From positions 1 to 64,000 of the forward strand of contig CAYMPH010000012.1 in NCBI GenBank assembly GCA_964392365.1: a stretch of 64,000 nucleotides of DNA, written 5' to 3'. The notes beneath the pieces were generated by a model. It was given only the letters and a program-made list of their open reading frames with translations. It searched no databases and was not told where the DNA came from. This document shows, one piece after another, positions 49,256 through 58,751 of the stretch (positions are counted from its first letter, which is position 1; each line of letters opens with the position of its first letter). Position numbers and translations under genes: made by a program. Origin of the DNA: CAYMPH01 sp964392365. GTDB taxonomy: Bacteria > Spirochaetota > UBA4802 > UBA5550.

Positions 49256-51172
49256 TCAACTTGCGGGAAGCTCTATTGTAAATGTTGTACCAGCTCCCTC
49301 GGCACTTCTCACGTCAATCAATCCGTTATGTCTTTCTATTATACCATAACAGACTGCAAGTCCAAGTCCGGTACCTTTTCCAGGTTCCTTCGTTGTATAG
49401 AAAGGGTCAAATATTTTATTTAAATTTTCAGCAGGGATGCCTACCCCTGTATCAGAGAATTCCAATACAATTGCACCTTTCTCTTTGTTATAATACGTTG
49501 TAATTTCTATCGTACCCCCATCAGGCATGGCATCTGCTGCATTTACTGCGAGATTATTTATTATAGATTTCATTTGATTAACGTCAAGATTAATTTCCGG
49601 CATGTTATCGGATAAATTTTTTACTATCTTAACATTCTGAAAATTAACATGCTTCTCAAGTATTATTAAAGTTTCATTTATGATTTCATTGATATCTATA
49701 AACTGCTTTTCAAGCTTTGTTTCCCTTGCGAAGTCCAGGATCCCTTTAACGATATTCCTGCACCTCATAGTCTCATTTACTATAACACGAAGATCATCCT
49801 CGTACTCGGTATTGGCCAGGTCTTCCAGAAGAAGGCTGCTGTATGTCAGAATACCTGTAATCGGATTATTAATCTCGTGAGCTATACCTGAAGCAAGCCT
49901 TCCAAGCGAAGCCAGCTTTTCAGTCTGAACTATCTGCTTTTGCGTACGTTCTTTAAGTATTCTGTCCCTTTCCAGTATAGCTTCTGCCATCTTGTTAAAG
50001 ACATAACCGAAATAATTCATCTCATCATTCGTATCAATTGTCACTTTCATATGATAATTGCCTTTAATGATTTCCTTCGAGGCCTCCACAAGTGTCTTTA
50101 TTGGTCCGATCCATAAATTTATGAAGTATATATTTAATAAAATTACAATAGCAGCTGTTACAACTATAAAAATAAAAATCAGTGCAGTGGTATTTCTTAT
50201 AATATTGCTGTATTTTTCATCAAGAATTCCATTATAAATTATGCCAATAATTTTGTTTTCAATATTATAGATAGGAGAGTATGCAGATATATACCAGTTA
50301 TCCACAACAAAAGCTTTATCTACCCAGAGCTTCCCTTCAATAAAAACTTTTTTGTAAACCTCTGAAGACACCCTTGTGCCTGTTGCACGGTTTCCGTCTC
50401 TGGTTTTTACATTTGTTGATATTCTCAGATCATCAAGAAATATTGTTGCTGTTCCCAGATCAATGCCATTTATTTTTTCATCACCGAAGATAAGGCTTCT
50501 AATATTGTCGACAAGCTCATAATCATTATTAAGAAGCAGAACTCCATATATTATTCCAATTAGTTTTCCATTTTGAATTATCGGTGATGCGGCTTTTAAA
50601 ACCATACCCCTGTTTTCAACAAGCTTATCACTGGCTGCTGATTTTTTAGTAGGATGAATTTTAATAATAGCTTTTTCTGCGAGATTTTTATTTTCTTTCA
50701 GAAGCGAATCATAATCTACAACATCAAACCCGTAACATGCTTTTTTATTTTTTAAAATATATTTAACAAAAAGGTCATTATTAACATCATCACCGCTTTG
50801 ATTTAGATTCCGTGTCCTGACAATTATTTTTCCATCAGCATCAACGACATTCAGAATATCAAAATGAATTTCCCTCTTGATATCCATTAGTTCATTGTAA
50901 ATCAATAGTTTATCTTTATTTTTAACTGAGTTCTGAAAAGATTCGCTGGATGATATATAATTTAAAAGCCTGTGTTTTACATATATCTTGTCATTATACA
51001 TGAACTTTGTGGTATTAATGGAATTTTTTACTGTTTCATGAGCCTGGGCAATAATTGTATTATTGATTGTACTTATGCTGATTATTATGGAAGCAACGCC
51101 GATTATGGCTACCCCGATAAGAAGACTCAGCATAAGTTTCAGCTTTAAGGTAAATCTGAATGGAAGTTTCAT
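49256..51172 (-). CDS. Membrane sensor histidine kinase with double-Cache domain
   Basis: This 638-residue protein has two membrane helices (about residues 13-35 and 325-348) around a periplasmic region of about 290 residues of dCache type ('SYNDKIYVKHRLLNYISS'-like start, 'ISAYSPIYNIENKIIGIIYN' near the end), then HAMP (about 350-400), HisKA with His near 432 ('GIAHEINNPITGILTYSSLL') and HATPase ('GTGLGLAVCYGIIERHNG'). It senses an external small molecule. It lies between two receiver proteins and downstream of the hydrogenase genes, so it may report on fermentation products. Confidence 0.92.
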   Translation of the reverse strand: MKLPFRFTLKLKLMLSLLIGVAIIGVASIIISISTINNTIIAQAHETVKNSINTTKFMYNDKIYVKHRLLNYISSSESFQNSVKNKDKLLIYNELMDIKREIHFDILNVVDADGKIIVRTRNLNQSGDDVNNDLFVKYILKNKKACYGFDVVDYDSLLKENKNLAEKAIIKIHPTKKSAASDKLVENRGMVLKAASPIIQNGKLIGIIYGVLLLNNDYELVDNIRSLIFGDEKINGIDLGTATIFLDDLRISTNVKTRDGNRATGTRVSSEVYKKVFIEGKLWVDKAFVVDNWYISAYSPIYNIENKIIGIIYNGILDEKYSNIIRNTTALIFIFIVVTAAIVILLNIYFINLWIGPIKTLVEASKEIIKGNYHMKVTIDTNDEMNYFGYVFNKMAEAILERDRILKERTQKQIVQTEKLASLGRLASGIAHEINNPITGILTYSSLLLEDLANTEYEDDLRVIVNETMRCRNIVKGILDFARETKLEKQFIDINEIINETLIILEKHVNFQNVKIVKNLSDNMPEINLDVNQMKSIINNLAVNAADAMPDGGTIEITTYYNKEKGAIVLEFSDTGVGIPAENLNKIFDPFYTTKEPGKGTGLGLAVCYGIIERHNGLIDVRSAEGAGTTFTIELPAS

Positions 51173-51254
51173 TTCCCCAGCCTTTTATATAATGTTAGTT
51201 ATATATAGTTCAATACTATCTCCATCAACAAAAAAATTCCGCAATTTTAAAAAA

Positions 51255-51656
51255 TTATAATATTTTTTTTACCTTATCCAGAAGATCATTAATCTTTATC
51301 GGTTTTGTCAGAAAATCATTTATTTTTGGAAGATAATTATCCTGATCATTTAGTGAGAATCTGGAATTTGTTGTCTGGGCAATTGCTGTAAGTATAATAA
51401 TCGGAACATTTTTTACATCTTTATATTTCGATGTCGGCAGTTCGCTGCGTATCTGATATGCAACTTCAAAACCGGCAGTATCAGTTTCCATCATAACGTC
51501 AAGAATTACAAGATCCGGCTTCTCAATTAGTATTTTTTTAAGGCCTTCAGCTCCGCTATATGCGACAGCTACATCGTAATTATTCATTTTGATAGCCTGC
51601 TCAAGGCTCATTACCAGATCCCTGTCATCATCAACAATTAATATTTTTTTTGCCAT
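51255..51656 (-). CDS. Stand-alone receiver-domain response regulator
   Basis: This 133-residue CheY-like protein has the acidic pocket 'IVDDDRD', phospho-Asp53 in 'LVILDVMMETDTAGFE', and the conserved Thr and Lys ('ILTAIAQ', 'FLTKPIKI'). No output domain, so it works by protein contact, probably with the downstream histidine kinases. It lies 18 bp after hycG. Confidence 0.92.
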   Translation of the reverse strand: MAKKILIVDDDRDLVMSLEQAIKMNNYDVAVAYSGAEGLKKILIEKPDLVILDVMMETDTAGFEVAYQIRSELPTSKYKDVKNVPIIILTAIAQTTNSRFSLNDQDNYLPKINDFLTKPIKINDLLDKVKKIL

Positions 51657-51674
51657 TGGGATTCTCCTTGTGAG

Positions 51675-52208
51675 TTATCTTAATAATTCATAAATCGTAT
51701 TTCTTTCTTCCCATTCCTTGTTCATCTTATACATATCAATAGGAAATTCCATCTGTTTAAGTTCAACCGGTGATGCCTGTTTGTCGACAAGCCCGAGAGC
51801 CAGAGCTACACCGTATATAATTGATTCAGGCTTAGTCGGACATCCCGGTATATAATAATTAACCGGTATTACCTTATCTGCCCCTCCGGTTACATTATAC
51901 GTATCAAACCAGCATCCGCCCCCGGTTGCACAGGAACCGATTGCAAAAACCAGTTTGGGATTCGGCATTGCATCATAGGCTTTTTTCACCATATGGAGAG
52001 TCGGTCTTGTAACAGCTCCTGAAATCAGCATGACATCAGCATGACGCGGTGAACCGACAAGCTTCATACCGAAACGTTCAACATCATAATATGGAGTAAG
52101 AACGTTCAGAATCTCTATATCGCATCCGTTACAGGCTCCTGAATTGCAGTGATACAGCCATAGAGACTTTGCGAAGTGTTTTTTTGACAATTTTGCAAAC
52201 ATGGTCAT
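51675..52208 (-). CDS. hycG: Hydrogenase small subunit, HycG/NuoB-like
   Basis: This 177-residue protein of the group 4 [NiFe] hydrogenase small-subunit family carries one 4Fe-4S cluster. Likely ligands are Cys26, Cys29 ('GACNGCDIE'), Cys93 ('AIGSCATGGG') and Cys123 ('YIPGCPTKPE'). It passes electrons to the Ni-Fe site in HycE. Its ATG overlaps the hycF stop by four bases. Length matches the short NuoB-like form. Confidence 0.93.
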   Translation of the reverse strand: MTMFAKLSKKHFAKSLWLYHCNSGACNGCDIEILNVLTPYYDVERFGMKLVGSPRHADVMLISGAVTRPTLHMVKKAYDAMPNPKLVFAIGSCATGGGCWFDTYNVTGGADKVIPVNYYIPGCPTKPESIIYGVALALGLVDKQASPVELKQMEFPIDMYKMNKEWEERNTIYELLR

Positions 52209-52750
52209 CCTCCTATCCTTGTCGGTCTTTCAAATTTATCAGACATATCGATCATTTTGGTATCAAGCTGATCTGTTGTTTTACGGATGAAAGCCCTCTT
52301 TTCTATATTATCATATCTGTAACCCTGCAGGTCCATTTTATCAATGGTATTGCTTACTTCAAGGTCATAGCATCTTCCGCAGCGCTGGCAGGAAAGCATG
52401 AACAGTTCAAGCCGCTGTGTATTGTCATTTTTGTCGCCGGTTGCCAGTTCAAATTTGTTTGTCATCTCAATTGCCTTTTCAGGGCATACGTCAGCACATC
52501 TTCCGCAGTATGTACAGCGTGATGCATCATAAAGCATCACACGGAGCTCCTGGCATAAATCCCGCACTAGAATGGTTCTTGCAGGACAATGATTTGCGCA
52601 TCCGCCGCATCCGACACATTTCTGATGATCCCAATAAGGCATACCCCGGAAATTTTCCGCTACAGGACGTGGCTCAAACGGATACTTCAATGTTACTACA
52701 CCGGGCTTAAGAACCATCAGCACCTGCTTTACTTTACTTGTTAACCACAT
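52205..52750 (-). CDS. hycF: Hydrogenase ferredoxin-like subunit, HycF/NuoI-like
   Basis: This 181-residue protein has two 4Fe-4S motifs: Cys45/48/51/55 ('CVGCGGCANHCP') and Cys79/82/85/89 ('CTYCGRCADVCP'). A third Cys group, 121/124/127 ('CQRCGRC'), lies C-terminal and could bind an extra metal. It relays electrons between the soluble input module and HycG. Overlaps hycG; 24 bp after hycD. Confidence 0.92.
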   Translation of the reverse strand: MWLTSKVKQVLMVLKPGVVTLKYPFEPRPVAENFRGMPYWDHQKCVGCGGCANHCPARTILVRDLCQELRVMLYDASRCTYCGRCADVCPEKAIEMTNKFELATGDKNDNTQRLELFMLSCQRCGRCYDLEVSNTIDKMDLQGYRYDNIEKRAFIRKTTDQLDTKMIDMSDKFERPTRIGG

Positions 52751-52774
52751 ATCAGATCTCCTTTAGTTTAATAA

Positions 52775-53677
52775 TCACATCCCGTAAGCCGACAGGCCTA
52801 TGGCACCGAGTGAAAGTATAATGAGCACTGCATAATATTTTATAGCCTGGTCGATTCTCAGTCTGGGATTGGTGGATCCGACAAGAGCAATAATCACATA
52901 AACAAGAACTATACCAACAAGCTGTATGGCTATATCGGCAATATAATAGCCTGTCTGTGCAAACGGATTAAATGCCATAACAAACAGTGCTGCATAAAAC
53001 ATCTGCTTCAGCATTATGTAATATTTAAAGAGCGCGTAATTCGGACCGCTATATTCAATATAAGGCCCTTCAAGAATTTCTATTTCCGCTTCAGGAATAT
53101 CAAATGGCTGCCTTCCTACAAAAGCCTGCAGAGCCATCAGATAAACAAATATCATTATTATTACTGATATGCCGTATCCTGTGGATGAAATGCTTCCTAT
53201 TGCTTCGGCCAGACCGAGTGTTTTAACTTTTACAGCTCCGATGATAAACAGCATCGCAAGAACCGGTTCAACCATGATCATGGTAATCATTTCACGGCTT
53301 GCTCCAATGAGTGCGTAAGTATTTCTGCTGGAGAGCGCTCCAAGCAGAACTGCAACTCCTCCCAGAGTAAGCAGATATATTATTGATATTACATCCGCAT
53401 ACTGTGTCAGGAAGTTAGCCTGACGTCCGAAAGGTATCAGCGCAATAACAGTCAGTATTGACGATAGAGCTATTACCGGAGCAACTTTGAAAGTCCATGT
53501 TCCTGCTGAATCAATATTCTCTTTGCCGAGAAGCTTCAATATATCAAAATACGGCTGAGTTACCGGAGGCCCCTGTCTTGACTGAACCTTGGCAGTTATT
53601 TTTCTGACGAATCCCTCGAACAAAGGGGCCAGAGCAATAAAAATCAAAACATTAACCAGCATATATATAATAGTCAT
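52775..53677 (-). CDS. hycD: Hydrogenase membrane subunit, HycD/NuoH-like
   Basis: This 300-residue protein has about eight membrane helices and the NuoH-family blocks 'RKITAKVQSRQGPPVTQPYF', 'DIPEAEIEILEGPYIEYSGP' and a C-terminal 'VGSTNPRLRIDQAIKYYAVL'. It forms the link between the hydrogenase arm and the ion-pumping membrane part. One base separates it from hycE. Confidence 0.93.
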   Translation of the reverse strand: MTIIYMLVNVLIFIALAPLFEGFVRKITAKVQSRQGPPVTQPYFDILKLLGKENIDSAGTWTFKVAPVIALSSILTVIALIPFGRQANFLTQYADVISIIYLLTLGGVAVLLGALSSRNTYALIGASREMITMIMVEPVLAMLFIIGAVKVKTLGLAEAIGSISSTGYGISVIIMIFVYLMALQAFVGRQPFDIPEAEIEILEGPYIEYSGPNYALFKYYIMLKQMFYAALFVMAFNPFAQTGYYIADIAIQLVGIVLVYVIIALVGSTNPRLRIDQAIKYYAVLIILSLGAIGLSAYGM

Positions 53678-53678
53678 T

Positions 53679-55358
53679 TTATCTTCCCCCTTTAAGCTTT
53701 CTTGAAATATCTTCGAGTTCTCTTTTACCTACTACTTTGGTTTTGCCATTGTTGACGTCTATCACTGCAACCCTGTCTGTGCATGAGAAGCACGGATCTA
53801 TACTGCCGAGAATGATCGGAAAGTCTCCAAACTGTTCATTCAGAAGCATCATTGGAACGCCCTGAAGATTAGGATATGTTGGGGCGCGGACTCTCCACCT
53901 GTCTGCGCGGTTATTCTCGCCTGTAATTATATAGTGAATAACTTCACCGCGTGGAGCTTCAACTCCTGAAATTGCATGTCTTCCTGCAGGTATGGCTTCA
54001 TCAAATTCCACCATAAGAGCTCCATCCGGCATTTTTGCAAGAGTCTGGCGGATAATGCTGATGCACTCGAAAGTTTCTATTACTCTTACAAGAAGAGTCG
54101 CCCAGACATCACAGCTGTCAAAAACGGGAACTTCAAATTTCATGTCATCATATGCAGCATAAGGATGGTCTCTTCTTGCATCAATATCCACTCCCCTTGC
54201 ACGTGCAACAGGACCTACCAGGCTCCAGTCTATTGTTTCCTGTTTTGTAATTTTACCTACACCCTTGGTTCTTCTATGTATAGCAGTGTCTCCGATAATC
54301 GCTTTTTTCACTACCAGCAGTTCTTTTTCAACTTTATCAATAACTGTGATTATTTCTTTTGACATTTCCGGAGTAATATCCCTGCGGACTCCGCCTATCA
54401 CGATCATTCCATAGGTTTTTCTGTTGCCTGTTATTTTCTCTGCAAGCCACATTACGCTTTCTCTTATTCTCCAGGCCTGCATAAAAACAGTATCAAATCC
54501 TATCAGGTGGCCTGCAACTCCGAGCCAGAGCAGATGGGAATGAAGACGTTCAAATTCAAGCATGAATGTTCTGATATATTCAGCACGTCTGGTTATTTTC
54601 AGACCTGCAGCTGCTTCGACAGCCTGGGAATATGAAGTAGCATGAACTGAACCGCAGATACCGCAGATACGCTCTGCAATAAATGGAACTTCATTATAGC
54701 TTACTTCAGTTGTGCAGAGCTTCTCAATTCCGCGGTGAGTCATGAATCCGCGGTAATCGCAGCCCTTGATTGTCTCGCCATCTACATAAACTGCGAAGTG
54801 GCACGGCTCATGAAGAGCTGAATGGAAAGGGCCTACAGGAATCGTTGATGTTCCGGCAGGAGCTTCATCGAGCTGGTAAGCAACATTTTCTGCTGCTGGA
54901 GGAACCATGTTGTATGGAACCTCTTTTCTTAAAGGATATATTCCTTCAGGCCAGTCGTCTGCAAGGATAAGACGCTTTGGCTTCGGGTGACCTGTAAACT
55001 TCATTCCAAGAAGATCCATATATTCACGTTCTGACCATCCCGCATTGGGAATATCAGGTGTAATGGAATCCATGACCGGATTATTTTCCGGCACTGAAGT
55101 CCTTACACAGACATAAGTATCATCTTTGTCGAAATGGAAAGTATGAACCATACCAAGCGTATTATCTTTCTTGATGTTGTCATAACCGATACTTACAAGG
55201 TAGCGGCCTCCATTTTTGATTACAGCCTTTGATACACCGCGAACTGCTTCTTTTTTTATGTCCACAAACAGGGTTTTCGCGATTGGAGTTTCTGTATTAG
55301 TGATACTTTCCTTAAATTCATCTTTTAAGGATTTTGTAATATTCTCTATGGCATTCAT
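53679..55358 (-). CDS. hycE: Group 4 [NiFe] hydrogenase large subunit, HycE-like (NuoC-NuoD fusion)
   Basis: This 559-residue protein fuses a NuoC-like domain (about 1-150) to the large-subunit domain. Both Ni-Fe ligand pairs are present: Cys232/Cys235 in 'ERICGICGSVHATS' and Cys523/Cys526 in 'DPCFSCTDR'. This separates it from complex I NuoD. Thirty residues follow Arg529, as in HycE, where the tail is cut off after that Arg by HycI; a matching protease gene is upstream. Fusion to NuoC is typical of group 4a formate-hydrogenlyase-type enzymes. Confidence 0.95.
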   Translation of the reverse strand: MNAIENITKSLKDEFKESITNTETPIAKTLFVDIKKEAVRGVSKAVIKNGGRYLVSIGYDNIKKDNTLGMVHTFHFDKDDTYVCVRTSVPENNPVMDSITPDIPNAGWSEREYMDLLGMKFTGHPKPKRLILADDWPEGIYPLRKEVPYNMVPPAAENVAYQLDEAPAGTSTIPVGPFHSALHEPCHFAVYVDGETIKGCDYRGFMTHRGIEKLCTTEVSYNEVPFIAERICGICGSVHATSYSQAVEAAAGLKITRRAEYIRTFMLEFERLHSHLLWLGVAGHLIGFDTVFMQAWRIRESVMWLAEKITGNRKTYGMIVIGGVRRDITPEMSKEIITVIDKVEKELLVVKKAIIGDTAIHRRTKGVGKITKQETIDWSLVGPVARARGVDIDARRDHPYAAYDDMKFEVPVFDSCDVWATLLVRVIETFECISIIRQTLAKMPDGALMVEFDEAIPAGRHAISGVEAPRGEVIHYIITGENNRADRWRVRAPTYPNLQGVPMMLLNEQFGDFPIILGSIDPCFSCTDRVAVIDVNNGKTKVVGKRELEDISRKLKGGR

Positions 55359-55397
55359 ATTGCACCTCGCAATTTTCTTTGATCCTTACAATTCAAC

Positions 55398-57272
55398 TTA
55401 ATCATGGGTATTTCCGCCTGTCCATTTCAGGAAATTTTTAAAAGCCGAATACATGCTCGTACTTCTGTATCTTGTTTTATCATTAAGACCCTGATATCCG
55501 CAGAGCCACACTTCCTCTTTCCTGTCTACAGATCCGCCGGACTTTCTGAAAAGGGAAACCAGAATGAAGATTACAGCGAATACTGCGATTAAAACTGCAG
55601 GTACTGCAACTGCTGAAACAATAACGCCTGCTCCGGGAAGTTTCATCTGAACTCCCATTGCAGTATCAAACACCATATTGTTAAGAGCAACGCTGTTGAA
55701 GAAAGTATGTACAATCGAATCCCTGGATGACTTGAATATTCCTATTATCAGTTCAAAGTAGAAGAACGGAAGAACACCCTGAATTATGCAAAGAGCTGCA
55801 AGAATAAATTTCGGGATCAGCATCTGTGCAGGAACTTCTTTCACCTCAAGGGCTTTATCATTCCATTCATGACCGATGGAAGTAAATGTCATGCCGAAGA
55901 ATTTTATATAAGATGCAAGAGTGATGGCACTGGTCATGAGAGCTATAATTCCGAATAGAACCAGGAACCCGACCTCTGCGCCGCCTAATATATTGGATGA
56001 TATTATAGACCACTTGCTCATGAATCCGCTGAATGCCGGAACACCTGCGATTGAAAATGAAGCGATTAACGCGATAACAGTACTGATCGGCATTATTTTA
56101 ATCAATCCGCCGAGCTTGTTCATATCTTTAGTACCAGTAGCATACTGAACGCTTCCGGTTGTAAGGAAAAGAAGGCCCTTAAAAACTGTATGGTTCAGTG
56201 TGTGATATAAAGCTCCTACTATAGCAACAACAGACAGAAGTTTAACATAAGGGCTGCTGCTGTAGAACATGAACAGTGCACTTCCTATACCTAGGATGAT
56301 ATATCCCATCTGACCAATTGAGTGATATGCATGCAGCCTTTTCGCGTCATGCTGCTTAAGAGCCTGCACTGTTCCGATAAAAAGTGTTACAACACCGAAC
56401 GATGCCACGAGTGCGCCCCAGAACTGGCCGCTAAATTCAAATCCTTTTACGTCCGGAACCATCCAGAATAATGTTCTGATTATTCCATAAACGCCTGTCT
56501 TAATCATAACACCTGAAAGAAGTGCGCTGATAGGTGAAGGAGCAACCGAGTGGGCATCAGGCAGCCAGAGCTGTCCAAGAGGGAAAACCCCTGCTTTGAA
56601 AGCAAAACCTACTAGTATGAGACCGTAAATCGCGTATATGTAAATGCCGCTTGCTGCTCCAAGTTTCTGTGTCAGCTGATAGATAGAATCTCCCATTGCG
56701 CTTCCAGGAATCAGGAACACCCCTATAAGAATAAAGCCCCAGGCCAGTTCCATCAGTATAAGATATTTGTTCGCACTCCAGATTATGCCTTTTTCTTTCT
56801 TATCAAATTTAACCAGAAAATATGATGCTATTGTCATCAGCTGCCAGGCTATGGTAAAACCTATTGAAAGGTCATCCACAGTAACAATTCCGATCATCCC
56901 GAGTATGAAAATCGGATAGCTGAAATAAAAGCCTCTCAGGCTGTATTCCGGATAATGTTCCATGTACTGTATTGTATAGAATGCAGTCAGCATTGACATG
57001 AAGGATATCAGACAGATAAAAAAAGCTGAAAATCCATCTATCAGTAAATAGAGCTTGTATGGTCCAGCTTCAAAAAATCTGGATTCATGAGAAGCTCCGC
57101 CGAACAGAATATTCAGGCTTATATTCAGAAATATTACACCGGCAACAGAACAGAAGATGAAATTACTCCATCCGGCCAGTTTCCTTTTTCCCGCTAAGAG
57201 CGGAGACACAATAGATGAAGCCAGTAGAACGGCCATCCCTAATAATAAATATCCATAAACATCCATATTCAT
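55398..57272 (-). CDS. hycC: Membrane antiporter-like subunit, HycC/HyfB-like
   Basis: This 624-residue protein has about 14-16 membrane helices and the proton-antiporter family core 'FKAGVFPLGQLWLPDAHSVA', 'PSPISALLSGVMIKTGVYGI' and 'AYHSIGQMGYIILGIGSA'. In group 4 hydrogenases this subunit pumps protons or sodium ions driven by hydrogen formation. It is the only large antiporter subunit in the cluster, as in the compact E. coli Hyc enzyme. Confidence 0.92.
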   Translation of the reverse strand: MNMDVYGYLLLGMAVLLASSIVSPLLAGKRKLAGWSNFIFCSVAGVIFLNISLNILFGGASHESRFFEAGPYKLYLLIDGFSAFFICLISFMSMLTAFYTIQYMEHYPEYSLRGFYFSYPIFILGMIGIVTVDDLSIGFTIAWQLMTIASYFLVKFDKKEKGIIWSANKYLILMELAWGFILIGVFLIPGSAMGDSIYQLTQKLGAASGIYIYAIYGLILVGFAFKAGVFPLGQLWLPDAHSVAPSPISALLSGVMIKTGVYGIIRTLFWMVPDVKGFEFSGQFWGALVASFGVVTLFIGTVQALKQHDAKRLHAYHSIGQMGYIILGIGSALFMFYSSSPYVKLLSVVAIVGALYHTLNHTVFKGLLFLTTGSVQYATGTKDMNKLGGLIKIMPISTVIALIASFSIAGVPAFSGFMSKWSIISSNILGGAEVGFLVLFGIIALMTSAITLASYIKFFGMTFTSIGHEWNDKALEVKEVPAQMLIPKFILAALCIIQGVLPFFYFELIIGIFKSSRDSIVHTFFNSVALNNMVFDTAMGVQMKLPGAGVIVSAVAVPAVLIAVFAVIFILVSLFRKSGGSVDRKEEVWLCGYQGLNDKTRYRSTSMYSAFKNFLKWTGGNTHD

Positions 57273-57285
57273 TTACATACTCCTT

Positions 57286-57882
57286 TTAATCTTGTTTAGT
57301 ATGCTCAGCCGGCTTACCAGTAATTCTTGCCTGAACAGCCGTACCTTTCGTCATCATATTATCACGCGGAAAGGATTTGACTTCTATACTATCGCTGACT
57401 GGTTTTTCAGCAATTATGCTTTTTAACAGATCCAGCAGTAAATCTGAAGTCTGCTTCACTTCTTCAGTCATGCTGTTTCCGAAATCGATATTTTCCGCTG
57501 CAACACCGAGGAGGTAAGTATTTTTCCCGCTTTCCCCGAATATCTTGCAGGCAACATCCAGACTCATTTTGTGCGAAGAAACTGTTCTTGTAATTTCCTC
57601 GAGATCCTTTACATTTCCAAATACAACAGATCCCGGAAGGCAGTCTGCCATAACTGCATCAATAATAAGAACATTACTTATTTTTTTATCAGTTATGAAA
57701 AAAATATAACTTTCGAGAACATCTTCAACATTCAATATTTCAATTCCTGGTTTTGTGATCGAGCTTTTAAGGCCGTCTACGACATAAAGGCCTGCTGCAT
57801 CGTCATTGCGGTAATAATTCCCCATGCCTACGATACAGGTTTTTTCACTTAAAATCCGTGAAAGTTCGCTGACCATATCCAT
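57286..57882 (-). CDS. hycI: Hydrogenase maturation protease (HycI/HyaD family)
   Basis: This 198-residue endopeptidase trims the C-terminus of the large subunit after nickel insertion. Metal-sensing acids lie in 'GMGNYYRNDDAAGLYVVDGL' (Asp28 or Asp29) and 'VLIIDAVMADCLPGS'. About 40 extra residues follow the usual end of the family ('SDSIEVKSFPRDNMMTKGTA'). Its start overlaps the upstream gene stop by one base; the antiporter gene follows after 13 bp. Confidence 0.88.
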   Translation of the reverse strand: MDMVSELSRILSEKTCIVGMGNYYRNDDAAGLYVVDGLKSSITKPGIEILNVEDVLESYIFFITDKKISNVLIIDAVMADCLPGSVVFGNVKDLEEITRTVSSHKMSLDVACKIFGESGKNTYLLGVAAENIDFGNSMTEEVKQTSDLLLDLLKSIIAEKPVSDSIEVKSFPRDNMMTKGTAVQARITGKPAEHTKQD

Positions 57883-58742
57883 CAGATTTCCTCTCCCAGA
57901 GTTTTAATCTGGCGATAAGTATACACAGGACCGTCAGTGCATACAAGTGTACGTCCTATTGCGCAATGCTGGCATTTTCCTACGCCGCATTTCATGTGTC
58001 TTTCAAGTGTTGATATGATATTATCTTCCGGCAGGCCCCGTTCCATCAGATCTGCAATAACGCTGTTGAACATCACCGGAGGTCCGCATACGAAAGCTAC
58101 TGTATTGTCAACAGGAACATTTGCCTTTGCAATGAGGCTGTTTACAAAACCGACCTCTCCTGTCCAGCCCGGCACTGCCCTGTCAATTGAGATATATGTT
58201 TCTATTACGCCTGCCTTCTGCCATGCAGCAATATTATCCTGATACAGAATTTCCACAGGAGAACGCGAACCGTAAAGAAGTATGATTCTCCCGAATTCAT
58301 CCCTGTGCTGCATCGCATGCACAACTGATGAACGGAGCGGAATCATTCCTATACCGCCGGCTACATATATAATATTTTTCCCCTTAATCTCCTCGAACGG
58401 GAATCCGTTTCCGAATGGTCCCCTTACCCCGAGTTTGTCGCCGCTCTTGATTTTGTGAAGAGCATTCGTTACCTTGCCTGCAGCCCTTACTGTAATATGG
58501 AAACGGTCATCTTCAGGGCTTGGAGGAAGCGAAACTGCGAACTCGCCGGATCCAAAAACGGTGCACATGATAAACTGGCCCGATTTGATTTTGAATTTCT
58601 TCCCGATCTCCGGATTTTCAAAAGACATGTAATAAGTCTTAACGCCCGGTGCTTCATCCTTAACTTCATCAACATTAACGATCTCCGGAACCGTTACTAT
58701 TGCGAAATTTTTGCAGTTTCCTTTGCATTCTTCTTTATTCAT
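57882..58742 (-). CDS. FAD/NAD(P)H-binding electron-transfer subunit (HydG/AsrB-like)
   Basis: This 286-residue protein of the ferredoxin-NADP reductase superfamily resembles sulfhydrogenase gamma or AsrB. It has an FAD barrel ('FAVSLPPSPEDDRFHITVRA', about 55-115), a pyridine-nucleotide domain ('NIIYVAGGIGMIPLRSSV', 'FVCGPPVMFNSV') and a C-terminal 2Fe-2S site Cys252/257/260/268 ('MKCGVGKCQHCAIG'). It should exchange electrons between NAD(P)H and the iron-sulfur subunits. NADH or NADPH preference cannot be read off. Overlaps hycI by one base. Confidence 0.88.
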   Translation of the reverse strand: MNKEECKGNCKNFAIVTVPEIVNVDEVKDEAPGVKTYYMSFENPEIGKKFKIKSGQFIMCTVFGSGEFAVSLPPSPEDDRFHITVRAAGKVTNALHKIKSGDKLGVRGPFGNGFPFEEIKGKNIIYVAGGIGMIPLRSSVVHAMQHRDEFGRIILLYGSRSPVEILYQDNIAAWQKAGVIETYISIDRAVPGWTGEVGFVNSLIAKANVPVDNTVAFVCGPPVMFNSVIADLMERGLPEDNIISTLERHMKCGVGKCQHCAIGRTLVCTDGPVYTYRQIKTLGEEI

Positions 58743-58751
58743 AACATTCTC

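Noticed and set aside
53679..57272. Respiratory complex I (Nuo) operon
   Set aside because: Both Ni-Fe binding cysteine pairs are present in the large subunit, there is a cleavable C-terminal tail and a maturation protease, and only one antiporter subunit: a group 4 hydrogenase.
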